From: an uncultured Bacteroidota bacterium
Lineage (GTDB): Bacteria > Bacteroidota > Bacteroidia > Flavobacteriales > Flavobacteriaceae
Length of the DNA stretch: 11,560 bases
Direction: 5' to 3'
NCBI GenBank assembly: GCA_902609035.1
Contig: CACLQG010000032.1
Coordinates: 1-11,560, forward strand
Shown here piece by piece: positions 1-7,759 of the stretch. Within the stretch, counting starts at the first letter, position 1. Each line of letters begins with the position of its first letter. The notes under the pieces are model-generated. The model was not told where the DNA came from. It searched no databases and saw nothing but the letters and a program-made list of their open reading frames with translations. The position numbers and the translations under genes are program-made.

Positions 1-2
1 TT

Positions 3-3000
3 CAACTCAATCCTCCAGGGAAAAGTTTTGCTGCAAGTTTATCAACTATCAAAAATATAGATGACTTAACCCAAAGGATGACCAGCTTAAGTAAGACCTA
101 TCAAACCCAGTTTTTAAGATTGATTTTTTATCCCAAGGTTGTTCAAGTTTTAAAATTTGAGACATTCAGGCAACTAATCCAAAAGCTATCTGAGGAAACA
201 ACCCTTAAACCCAATTGGATTGATAAAAACCTAAAAGAAGTACTTCGGAATTCAAAAGTAGAGATCAGGGAGAGAATTCGGTACGTTTTGATTAAAATAC
301 TATTGGAGTCCAAATCAATTAATACTGAAAAAGAATTTTTAATTACCGTTGAGAAATATCTTTTACGTCATGATCCACAAATAATAGCAGAGGGATATAT
401 CAATTCAGAGCTTGGAGATGTTTTATCTAAGGAGGACCAGACCAAACCCTCTAGTATTCAAAAAATTGTTGACCTACTTTCAGATCAAAAAGAACAGTTT
501 ATTAGCGCCACAGAGGAGTCAACTTTCGAAATGAATCAATTTGAATATTTGTTGCAAAACAAGAATGATATTATGCTGACTAAGGATCAAGATAATTCGG
601 ATCTAATTCAAAAAGAATTAGACAATTTTGAATCTATTGTATCCAGTGCTGATTCATTGCTTTTTTTCCTAAATGCATACACACAAGATCTAGAACTTTT
701 ATTAGCCTTCACTGAATTAGGTTTGGCAAATGAGCATAAAAAAATAGTTAGTCGTGTTCTCAATCAGTTAAGTAAAAAGTTCTTGATTTTGGAGAAGCGT
801 TTGATTGGGCTTCAGGACAGATTTCACTTTTCCAATCTCGAAAAAAATACTTTTAAAGTTCTATTGAGAGCTTTAATTTTTAAAAATATTGGGAGGTATA
901 AAACTGTTGAAAATTTTAGTATAGATGATTTTACGTACGGATTTTTCGAGCATTTATCTCGAGAAAGATACCTGAACATTAGAGCCATTAGTGAAATCCC
1001 ACCCTCATCAAAAACTGATCCAATTAGCTTGGAGATTAATCGTGCCTTGAGTGTATTTACAGATCGGGGAACTTATTTTGGGATTAGTAAGAAAATTAGA
1101 GATGAGGTTTACTTTAAAGATTTGACTTTGGCTGTTTTAAGAGATGGTCAACTTCCTGATTGGTCCTTGTCAGACACTTTTTCTGAAAAGGATGCTTTGG
1201 CATTTGTGATTTCTAAAATTGAGAATCAAGATTTTGAATTCACTACAAATTTTGTAAATACTATTCCTTTATCAAATGAATTTCTGAAAGCCATTGAAGA
1301 AAAGCCTATCCAATTTTATAAACTTTTTTTTCAACAAATTCAGACCTCTGAAATGGGATATGATTTGAGTTTAAAGTTTCAGGACTTGTTCAGGTATTTT
1401 ACTAAATATCCATGGAACACAGAGGACGACGTGCTAAAGGTATTATCCCAATTTTTTCTTAAGGAAAAAGTTTGGCGTTCTGGGAGTATTATAAAGCTTT
1501 CTCAAATGCTATTCGATTTTCTTATAGATAGGGTAGAGGTAAATCCTACTCGTTTAAAAGAGAACGTTAATAAAGCATTAGATATTAAATCTTCTTTTTT
1601 TTCTCCTAAAAAAGAAGATTTAATGGATGAGTTTGAAATCAAGGAATGGTTATTGTTTTTTATTGAGTTTGGGAAGCTTCCTAGTGAAATTAAATTTGAT
1701 GTATCCATAGTAAAAAAACAATGGGTCGACTACTTCAAACAAAATTCGATGGAGATCAAGAAACTATTAAGATCCTACCTTGGCCGTAAAGATCTGTCTA
1801 TCAATTTTCTTAAAATCATTTCCGAAAAGGAATTAATTAGCACAATTAAAAACATTTTTTTTAATGATACAGAGGAGCTTAAGATTATTGGTGATATACT
1901 ATTTAGTCCATTTTTGAATAATTTAAATATAGTAAAAGATTTTCCTGGTTTCTTGAGATTAATACATCAATTTTTTATACTAAAAGCCTACACTGAAGAT
2001 ACTTTAGTTTCGTTTCTAAAAACACTAGCCAAAGAATATAAATCTATTTTCTCCACAATGGCTTCAGAAATATTAGAATTAAGAAAATCAGATTTACAAG
2101 ATCACCCTACCCTATTAAGTAAATTTCTATTCCAGATTAAAAGTTTAGAGGAATTGTCTACTTCACCCGACTTGGATGATTCTGATCTTGAAATAATAGA
2201 ATATTATGTGGAGTTTGGATCAACAAAATTTGATGAAGTTTTATTGAGTATGAATGATTTATTCTCTCTTTTTCAAAAGCTGTCAAAAAAGGATGAGCTG
2301 TTGATTAAAAAGAGGCTTCATCAATGGGGAAATTCTAAAAATAAAATCAGAAGAATTTTAAAACTATACCCTGATAATAAAACCAGAAGTCTTCTTCGTT
2401 TTATTCATCTAGATCTGGATGCTCTCTTAGATCCATTAGATCAAATCTTGCAAAAAGAATATAAAACCTCATTGCCTGAAGCACTGGCACTGGAAAATTG
2501 GGAGGGAGTTGTTATTTACAGCTTTGGATATTGGTCCTCCAAAAATTTAATATTGTATACATTAAAGGATCTCATTCAAATGTTCCTTGCTCAAATCATT
2601 AATCAGATAGGTGTGCAGAAAGAAGACTTTACATTTGCATTGAGGGAATCCAAGCTTAAGACATCCAATCTTACGAAACAGTCATTAATCGATTGGACTT
2701 CGCAATTAGATGCTTCTCCAATTGATAACAAAAGAAAAGATAGCAAAATTCAACAAGTTGAAAATTTTGATGATTCTGAAAGTATACTTGTTCAAAATTC
2801 GGGTCTAGTTATTTTGTGGCCTTTTCTGAGTCGTCTTTTTGATAAACTAAATTTACTTTATAAAAAGAATTTTATTGACACAGATGCACAGCAAAAAGGG
2901 ATCTTACTTACAGAGTATCTTGTAACTGGAAAGACAGAGTTTCAAGAGTCATTTTTACTTTTGAATAAGATTATCTGTGGAGCCGATCCAGATACGTTTG

Positions 3001-3278
3001 TTGATGTCAATATTACATTGGAAAAATTTGAATTGGAACTTTGTGAATCATTACTGAAAAGCGTAATTAAAAATTGGGAAAAAATTGAAAATTCCACACC
3101 AAGTACCTTAAGAGAAACTTTTTTGATGAGGGAGGGAGCTTTACGCAAATTAGACTCTGATTTCAGTTTAACTGTTTTGAAAAAACCCTATGATCTATTG
3201 ATGGATAGTTTGCCTTGGAGCATTGGTATGATTCAAACAAGTTTTATGAAAAATAGAATTTTAGTAGATTGGAAATGA
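3..3278 (+). CDS. eCIS tape measure protein, 5'-truncated by the window edge
   Basis: This is the C-terminal part of a contractile injection system tape measure protein (CIS_TMP family, Afp14-like), which spans the tail tube lumen and sets its length. The diagnostic part is the last ~160 residues: counting from the ATG at 78, NSGLVILWPFLSRLF starts near 907, followed by EYLVTGK, LNKIICG, FLMREGAL and a DSLPWSIGMIQ...VDWK ending at 1066. Two earlier L-x-x-G-x-LP motifs (LRDGQLPDW near 355 and FIEFGKLP near 530) match internal repeats of the family. The frame has no stop between base 3 and the ATG at 78. That ATG has AAAGG touching it, too close for a ribosome site, and the usual N-terminal family motif is not seen, so I infer that the gene begins left of the window. 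The product is rich in Leu, Lys and Phe and mostly helical. It overlaps the ATPase gene by 4 bases, as in known eCIS loci. The family call is firm; the start is not. Confidence 0.88.
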   Translation, partial: QLNPPGKSFAASLSTIKNIDDLTQRMTSLSKTYQTQFLRLIFYPKVVQVLKFETFRQLIQKLSEETTLKPNWIDKNLKEVLRNSKVEIRERIRYVLIKILLESKSINTEKEFLITVEKYLLRHDPQIIAEGYINSELGDVLSKEDQTKPSSIQKIVDLLSDQKEQFISATEESTFEMNQFEYLLQNKNDIMLTKDQDNSDLIQKELDNFESIVSSADSLLFFLNAYTQDLELLLAFTELGLANEHKKIVSRVLNQLSKKFLILEKRLIGLQDRFHFSNLEKNTFKVLLRALIFKNIGRYKTVENFSIDDFTYGFFEHLSRERYLNIRAISEIPPSSKTDPISLEINRALSVFTDRGTYFGISKKIRDEVYFKDLTLAVLRDGQLPDWSLSDTFSEKDALAFVISKIENQDFEFTTNFVNTIPLSNEFLKAIEEKPIQFYKLFFQQIQTSEMGYDLSLKFQDLFRYFTKYPWNTEDDVLKVLSQFFLKEKVWRSGSIIKLSQMLFDFLIDRVEVNPTRLKENVNKALDIKSSFFSPKKEDLMDEFEIKEWLLFFIEFGKLPSEIKFDVSIVKKQWVDYFKQNSMEIKKLLRSYLGRKDLSINFLKIISEKELISTIKNIFFNDTEELKIIGDILFSPFLNNLNIVKDFPGFLRLIHQFFILKAYTEDTLVSFLKTLAKEYKSIFSTMASEILELRKSDLQDHPTLLSKFLFQIKSLEELSTSPDLDDSDLEIIEYYVEFGSTKFDEVLLSMNDLFSLFQKLSKKDELLIKKRLHQWGNSKNKIRRILKLYPDNKTRSLLRFIHLDLDALLDPLDQILQKEYKTSLPEALALENWEGVVIYSFGYWSSKNLILYTLKDLIQMFLAQIINQIGVQKEDFTFALRESKLKTSNLTKQSLIDWTSQLDASPIDNKRKDSKIQQVENFDDSESILVQNSGLVILWPFLSRLFDKLNLLYKKNFIDTDAQQKGILLTEYLVTGKTEFQESFLLLNKIICGADPDTFVDVNITLEKFELELCESLLKSVIKNWEKIENSTPSTLRETFLMREGALRKLDSDFSLTVLKKPYDLLMDSLPWSIGMIQTSFMKNRILVDWK

Positions 3279-4624
3279 TGGATACCACAGAAGCAACAAA
3301 ACTCAATGCCATTACCTTTAAGAAAGAGATGTCTTGGGTGTCTGATAAAATAGATCAAAGACTTGATTTATTTTTTGAAAAAGGAGATTTAGAGCACAAA
3401 AAAATTCTACCGCCTGATATTGCCAAAGATAAAAGCATTTATGCTGATTACATAACTGCTTATTGTAAAGAAGAGGAGGAAAGATTCATTATAGCCATGA
3501 CTTTGGCAACTAATTTTATGCCAGAATTATTTGATCGTTTTTTAATTAAAAATAAGGCTATCGGTAAAAATTTTACTGAATTTGGGGGAAGTGTTTCTGA
3601 CAAATCTGGAAATATATTTATTCCCACTTTGCGAACTGTTGCTTTTATTTTATTTGGAAATAATATAGCAAAATATTTCAATTTACAATTTTACTTTGAT
3701 GATAAACATTTTTTTAAAACTCTGAATATTGTATTGATTAATCAAGAGGAAAATTCCTTTTTGGACTCTAAATTGTGTATAGGTCAAGAGTTTCTCCAAA
3801 AAGTAACTAATGGAAATGAATATAAACCCAATTATAGTTCAAGCTTCCCAGCAAACTTAATTACAACTGATTTGGATTGGAGTGATTTGGTTTTAGAGAG
3901 TCATATTTTTGATGAAATAGAAATGATCAATACTTGGTTAAAAAATAAGAATCAAATTTTAGAAAGTAGATTACTATCCAAAAAAATAAACAAAGGGTAT
4001 AAATGTTTATTTTTTGGACCGCCAGGAACTGGAAAAACACTTTCAGCTACATTATTGGGTAAAAAGAATCAGCTTGATGTTTTTCGAATTGACCTTTCAC
4101 AAGTGGTTTCAAAGTACATTGGAGAGACTGAAAAAAATCTGGCTTCAATTTTTGATATAGCTGAAAATAAAAATTGGATTCTATTTTTTGATGAGGCGGA
4201 GTCTTTATTCTCTAAAAGAACATCGGTAAGCGATTCCAAGGATAAGTTTGCCAATCAAAAAACAGCATATTTACTTCAGAGGGTTGAAAACTACAATGGA
4301 TTAATTATTCTAGCGACTAATCTCAAGCCCAATATAGATTTGGCTTTTTCCAGAAGGTTACATTCAGTAATCCATTATGCTATTCCCAATCCTTTGCAAA
4401 GAAAAAAACTATGGTTTAATGCTCTCCGAGGTATTGCTGACATAACTGATAGTGATATCCAAAAAATCGCTGAAACTTATCAAATTAGTGGTGGTTCTAT
4501 TAAGAATGTTATTCAATTTGCTTGGTTGAAATCTAGAGCTGATAATAGCTCAATTAAAATTGAAAACATCATGATAGGAATTAGAAGGGAACTCACCAAA
4601 GATGGTAAATCTTTTGAAAAATGA
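3275..4624 (+). CDS. eCIS AAA+ ATPase (Afp15-like)
   Basis: A 449-residue AAA+ ATPase, cytoplasmic, of the kind that closes eCIS loci (Afp15/PVC15 type); it is thought to help particle assembly, though its exact role in the family is unsettled. The N-terminal ~200 residues have no motif I recognise. The ATPase core has Walker A GPPGTGKT at 248-255, Walker B LFFDEAES with D306-E307, sensor 1 ATN with N349, and paired arginines R360-R361 in the arginine-finger position after DLAFS. A sensor-2 type segment SGGSIKNVIQFA lies in the C-terminal helical lid. All catalytic residues are present, so it should be active. I chose ATG 3275 because it forms an ATGA overlap with the tape measure stop, the usual sign of coupled translation; a TTG at 3269 or the ATG at 3278 are alternatives. 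The gene is followed by a long non-coding gap, so it probably ends the eCIS transcription unit. Confidence 0.9.
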   Translation: MMDTTEATKLNAITFKKEMSWVSDKIDQRLDLFFEKGDLEHKKILPPDIAKDKSIYADYITAYCKEEEERFIIAMTLATNFMPELFDRFLIKNKAIGKNFTEFGGSVSDKSGNIFIPTLRTVAFILFGNNIAKYFNLQFYFDDKHFFKTLNIVLINQEENSFLDSKLCIGQEFLQKVTNGNEYKPNYSSSFPANLITTDLDWSDLVLESHIFDEIEMINTWLKNKNQILESRLLSKKINKGYKCLFFGPPGTGKTLSATLLGKKNQLDVFRIDLSQVVSKYIGETEKNLASIFDIAENKNWILFFDEAESLFSKRTSVSDSKDKFANQKTAYLLQRVENYNGLIILATNLKPNIDLAFSRRLHSVIHYAIPNPLQRKKLWFNALRGIADITDSDIQKIAETYQISGGSIKNVIQFAWLKSRADNSSIKIENIMIGIRRELTKDGKSFEK

Positions 4625-4638
4625 TAATTTTAAAACAT

Positions 4639-4655
4639 ATTTTGGGTTACGATTT
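4639..4655 (+). repeat. 17-base direct repeat, copy 1
   Basis: ATTTTGGGTTACGATTT recurs at 4828-4844 as ATTTTGGGTTATGGTTT, 15 of 17 bases identical. This copy overlaps the left arm of the possible terminator stem. In such AT-rich DNA the GGG core makes the match less likely to be chance, but no function is evident. Confidence 0.4.
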
Positions 4656-4686
4656 GAAACATAAACCCAATTAAGTCCCTTTTTTT
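4642..4686 (+). terminator. possible weak terminator after the eCIS ATPase
   Basis: TTGGGTT (4642-4648) pairs perfectly with AACCCAA (4664-4670) across a 15-base loop, starting 17 bases after the ATPase stop. A run of seven T (4680-4686) follows after 9 more bases. The position suits a terminator, but the 7-bp stem is A/T-heavy, the loop is long and the T-run is detached, so the fold may not be stable. Confidence 0.3.
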
Positions 4687-4702
4687 CATTTTCGTTGAAG
4701 GC

Positions 4703-4720
4703 TGTTTTACGATTAAAACA
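4703..4720. promoter_or_regulatory. 18-base dyad, possible operator or short hairpin
   Basis: TGTTTTA-CGAT-TAAAACA is a perfect 7-base inverted repeat around a 4-base centre, the size and form of a dimeric regulator's binding site. It lies about 260 bases before the next gene start. It could also form a small hairpin in RNA. With A/T-rich arms, chance is a real possibility. Confidence 0.3.
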
Positions 4721-4827
4721 ATTCATTCATTATTTAGTTTTTTAAATTAATATTACCTAATTACAGTAAGTAATAATAATATCCCTAAATTAGTAAATAA
4801 CAAGAGAGGAGCATTTAGTATTTATTG

Positions 4828-4844
4828 ATTTTGGGTTATGGTTT
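4828..4844 (+). repeat. 17-base direct repeat, copy 2
   Basis: Second copy of the 17-base element at 4639-4655, differing at two positions. It lies about 140 bases before the start of the STAND-like gene, where regulatory sites would be expected. Confidence 0.4.
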
Positions 4845-4980
4845 AGATCTCTCTTAATCATCGCCATTTTATTTGATAGAATCATATGGTTTTCTTCTTT
4901 TAAATCATTTTTTTGTGATATTTATTAAAATAAAATTGATATAAAGTTTAACCAAGTTTAAAAATTAAGTTAATTGTAAT

Positions 4981-7755
4981 TTGATAAATCCATTTAGTTC
5001 AAATAAGATCATCAATTTATTTTTTAAATCATTCACTAAGAATAGGATTGGTTTTGTTCTTAATACTAATGATGAAACTCTAAATAAGTTGTTTATCAAT
5101 AACTTAAAAGAGAAACTAAATGAAGAGATAAATGAATTAAAGGAGTACGATTTTTTTGTTTATGGAGGCATAGACGACGAATTATATTTCAACACTAAAA
5201 TCTTTAACTCCAAGAATATTCTCGATCATAGAAAAAATATATACAACTCTCTTTTTTTAATTCAATTTGAGGATCCAGAGATTTTTAATGACCAAAATAA
5301 TTCTAAAATAATCCAACATTTATTAGATTTAGATACATACCTAATTATACAATTCCCAAGTAATTGTGCCCACCAGCTTCACTTTGAAAACTCTGAGAAT
5401 AACTTTATTAAAAAATACATATCGAGTTCCATCAATGTTCCTGATTTATCAATTGATGAAAAAATTAAATTTTTAACTGATGATCTCGAGGATTCGAAGA
5501 TTAGTGTTAACGAATCTATTTACTCCAATTACCTGTCTCAACTTGAAAATAAAAATATTAGCTTTTCTGATCTTTATTATTTTTTAAAAAATATCAAACA
5601 ACATAAGATATTTAATTCCCTAAATGAATTCGAAATCAATCAAAATACAAATGTTTTTTTTGGAGAGATAAAAAACTCAATTAATTCATTAGGAGAAAAA
5701 TTTCACAATGAAATTTCAGATTCACTTGATGATTTTGATTATAAAAGAATCTTCCGTTACCTATTGATTAAAGAAGAAAATCAAATCATTAGCTCCCAAA
5801 AAGTTTCAATCAACGAATTAGAAAAATATTGTGGAGATGACAAACAATTCAATAAATTTATTGAAATAGCTACTTCTTCCAATTACGAAATTCTTGTTTT
5901 TCATGAGCACGACGAATGGGAGGGAGACAATCTAATCTCAATCAATATTGAATTTATTGAGAAATGGAAAAAATTGAGAATTATTTGTAATGATGAGCGA
6001 ATAGAATCTAATTTGGTTGATAAGATATTTAATCTCGCTATCCAGTACAATTCTGGAAAAGGAGATTTATTAAGTGAGGAACAGGTCATTGAGAGTAACA
6101 TTTTATTTGAGTCCAATAGTTTTGATGAATTTTGGATAAGCAAATATTCTGATGATTTTAATTTGATTAAGGGTTTTATTTTAAAATCAAAAGAGTTTAG
6201 ATCAAAAATTCAAGAATCCAATGAGAGAAAGAGAATTTTAAAACTTAAAAAAGCACGAAGAAATATTATTGTTTTGAGCACTGGATTTGTTGTTTCTATG
6301 ATTTGTGTCCTTTTTGCATTTGCAGAATATCAGGCGGCTACAGCAGCTAAAATTGATGCTGAAAACTCAAAAAAGGAAGCATTGATATATGCTGAGGAAG
6401 CTAAAAAAAGTGAAAATCTTGCAGAAAAAAGCAGAATCGAGGCAATAAGCTTGGCTCAAATAGCCCAAGAAAATCTTACTATAGCAAAAGAGAATGAAAA
6501 TAAAGCTATAGAAATGACTCAAAAAGCATTTGAAGAGTCAAAAAGAGCTAGAGATCTTGCATTGATAGCTAAACAAAATAGTCTAATCGCTCAAAGCAAA
6601 AGTAAGATTGCAGAAGATGCATTGGTTTTGGCCAAAAATAATGAAGACGATGCTTTATATCAAAAGAATTTAGCCAACAAAAAAATCGTGCAACAAATTG
6701 CGAGAAATGATGCTATACTTGCTCAACAAGAATATCTAAATGGTAATTTTTTGAAGGGATATAGGATTGCTAAAAATGCATATAAACAAAATAAAATAAA
6801 TGCTGGTAATATTTTTGATAAAGATATTTTAGCATCGTTATATGAAGGGTTTAATTCACTCTATCAAGATAAATTAGTTGTTGGTAACCAAGTTAAAAAA
6901 ATTCAAATTGGTAGCAAACCAAAGCTTTATGCATTTTACTCATTAGACGACTCTTTGAGTATTTTTAATGATGACAAGCTCATTAAAATCAAGGTTAAAA
7001 AATTAAAATCATTCACCTTTTGCGATGAAGATAATCTGATAGTTCATAAGTCTCCAAACTTGTTACACAAGTTAGATTTTAATAAAGGATCAGTTTTAAA
7101 TGAGTTTAATCGAGAAGATAAAATTATATCCGTCAACAAATTAAAATTTAACAATTCAGATCATTTCTTTGTTTTTTGTGATTCAAAGGTTTTGGTATTA
7201 GATCAAAATTTGAAAGAAGTTGGTCATTGGAATAATTCATTAAAAATAAATTCATTGTATAATTATAAAGATCACTTTATCTGTATTTCAGATTCTAAAA
7301 TATTTATAATAGATCTCACCGAAAAAAATGAAATCAATATTTTGAGGGAGTATAATTTTCAAGATAATATTTCTTCAATTTCTTCCGTTTTTGAGCGGAA
7401 TAAAATTGCAATTGGTCTTGCTGATGGGAACTTTAGCATTTTTGATCTAAAAAAAAATAACCCCATCCTTCTAAATAAGACACATAAAACTAAAATAACA
7501 GGATGCCATGTTATTAAAGCTAATGGAAAAAGTGTTGTCGTGACAACAGGAATGGATTCACAGATCAAAATTTTCTCTGGCTCTGGAAATGATTGGATCG
7601 ATAAAAAATTTTCACAAATAGATAATGTTTCAAATCACACATCTTGGATAAATGATTCCAAGTTAGATTATTATAATAAAAACCTTTTAACAGCCAGTGC
7701 TGATGGAACCGTAAGGTTTTGGCCACTCGATCCAGAAACCTTTTTAAACTATTAA
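4981..7755 (+). CDS. nSTAND1-like membrane protein with degenerate P-loop, coiled coil and C-terminal WD40-type propeller
   Basis: A 924-residue protein with the layout of nSTAND1-WD40 proteins. By eye, residues 1-340 follow the family: NPF at 3-5, the core strand and helix at 22-38, QFED (95-98) in place of the family's DQFEE Walker B, and IEFIEKW (323-329) in place of HEALLxxW. GKGDLL (359-364) matches the following helical region. The P-loop is absent: L27-NTNDETLN stands where GPSGSGKS belongs, and the Walker B Asp position is I94, so nucleotide binding is doubtful. A basic stretch (KLKKARR, 421-427) precedes one transmembrane helix (about 429-448), giving N-in, C-out topology. An Ala-rich coiled coil (about 450-580) leads to a propeller whose last blades are clear (TTGMDSQIKIF, 855-865; ASADGTVRFWPLD, 905-917). 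The start is TTG: a TAA lies in frame at 4966-4968, and no early ATG exists. It heads a four-gene unit. Confidence 0.75.
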   Translation: MINPFSSNKIINLFFKSFTKNRIGFVLNTNDETLNKLFINNLKEKLNEEINELKEYDFFVYGGIDDELYFNTKIFNSKNILDHRKNIYNSLFLIQFEDPEIFNDQNNSKIIQHLLDLDTYLIIQFPSNCAHQLHFENSENNFIKKYISSSINVPDLSIDEKIKFLTDDLEDSKISVNESIYSNYLSQLENKNISFSDLYYFLKNIKQHKIFNSLNEFEINQNTNVFFGEIKNSINSLGEKFHNEISDSLDDFDYKRIFRYLLIKEENQIISSQKVSINELEKYCGDDKQFNKFIEIATSSNYEILVFHEHDEWEGDNLISINIEFIEKWKKLRIICNDERIESNLVDKIFNLAIQYNSGKGDLLSEEQVIESNILFESNSFDEFWISKYSDDFNLIKGFILKSKEFRSKIQESNERKRILKLKKARRNIIVLSTGFVVSMICVLFAFAEYQAATAAKIDAENSKKEALIYAEEAKKSENLAEKSRIEAISLAQIAQENLTIAKENENKAIEMTQKAFEESKRARDLALIAKQNSLIAQSKSKIAEDALVLAKNNEDDALYQKNLANKKIVQQIARNDAILAQQEYLNGNFLKGYRIAKNAYKQNKINAGNIFDKDILASLYEGFNSLYQDKLVVGNQVKKIQIGSKPKLYAFYSLDDSLSIFNDDKLIKIKVKKLKSFTFCDEDNLIVHKSPNLLHKLDFNKGSVLNEFNREDKIISVNKLKFNNSDHFFVFCDSKVLVLDQNLKEVGHWNNSLKINSLYNYKDHFICISDSKIFIIDLTEKNEINILREYNFQDNISSISSVFERNKIAIGLADGNFSIFDLKKNNPILLNKTHKTKITGCHVIKANGKSVVVTTGMDSQIKIFSGSGNDWIDKKFSQIDNVSNHTSWINDSKLDYYNKNLLTASADGTVRFWPLDPETFLNY

Positions 7756-7759
7756 TGTT

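Larger units (their letters stand above)
4625..4980. other. AT-rich intergenic region between the eCIS block and the STAND-TonB block
   Basis: About 350 bases with no credible gene on either strand; the longest start-to-stop stretch I checked is a 17-codon reading frame at 4621. It holds a weak stem with a following T-run, an 18-base dyad, and a 17-base imperfect direct repeat, each listed separately. The promoter of the downstream four-gene unit should be here, but I found no TAnnTTTG box with a TTG box at normal Bacteroidota spacing. There is no clear ribosome-binding sequence before 4981, which is common in this phylum. Confidence 0.7.

Noticed and set aside
78..80. ATG with AAAGG directly before it as the true start of the tape measure gene
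   Set aside because: The purine run touches the ATG with no spacer, the frame continues upstream without a stop, and the N-terminal family motif is missing.
3269..3274. TTG start for the AAA+ ATPase
   Set aside because: The ATG at 3275 gives the classic ATGA overlap with the preceding stop and is a stronger codon; the TTG would add only two residues.
4621..4674. 17-codon reading frame whose ATG overlaps the ATPase stop
   Set aside because: Too short, lies in the possible terminator stem and has no features of a known small protein.
4802..4855. 7-base inverted repeat AAGAGAG / CTCTCTT
   Set aside because: The loop is about 40 bases and the stem is short, so a hairpin is unlikely; chance pairing in low-complexity DNA.
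4868..4949. Possible promoter boxes such as TTTATTTG (4868-4875) and TAAAGTTT (4942-4949)
   Set aside because: Each deviates from TAnnTTTG and neither has a TTG box at the right distance.
5901..6143. Reading frames of 60-100 codons on the minus strand, here and at 1502, 2942, 3460, 4069, 7359, 8235, 8446, 8600 and 10923
   Set aside because: All lie inside well-supported genes on the + strand and their translations show no motif or domain; they are shadows.
6350..6720. Repetitive A-rich stretch as a DNA repeat or repeat array
   Set aside because: The repetition is in the protein (Ala/Lys/Glu coiled coil), with no conserved DNA unit or spacing; not a CRISPR or tandem repeat.
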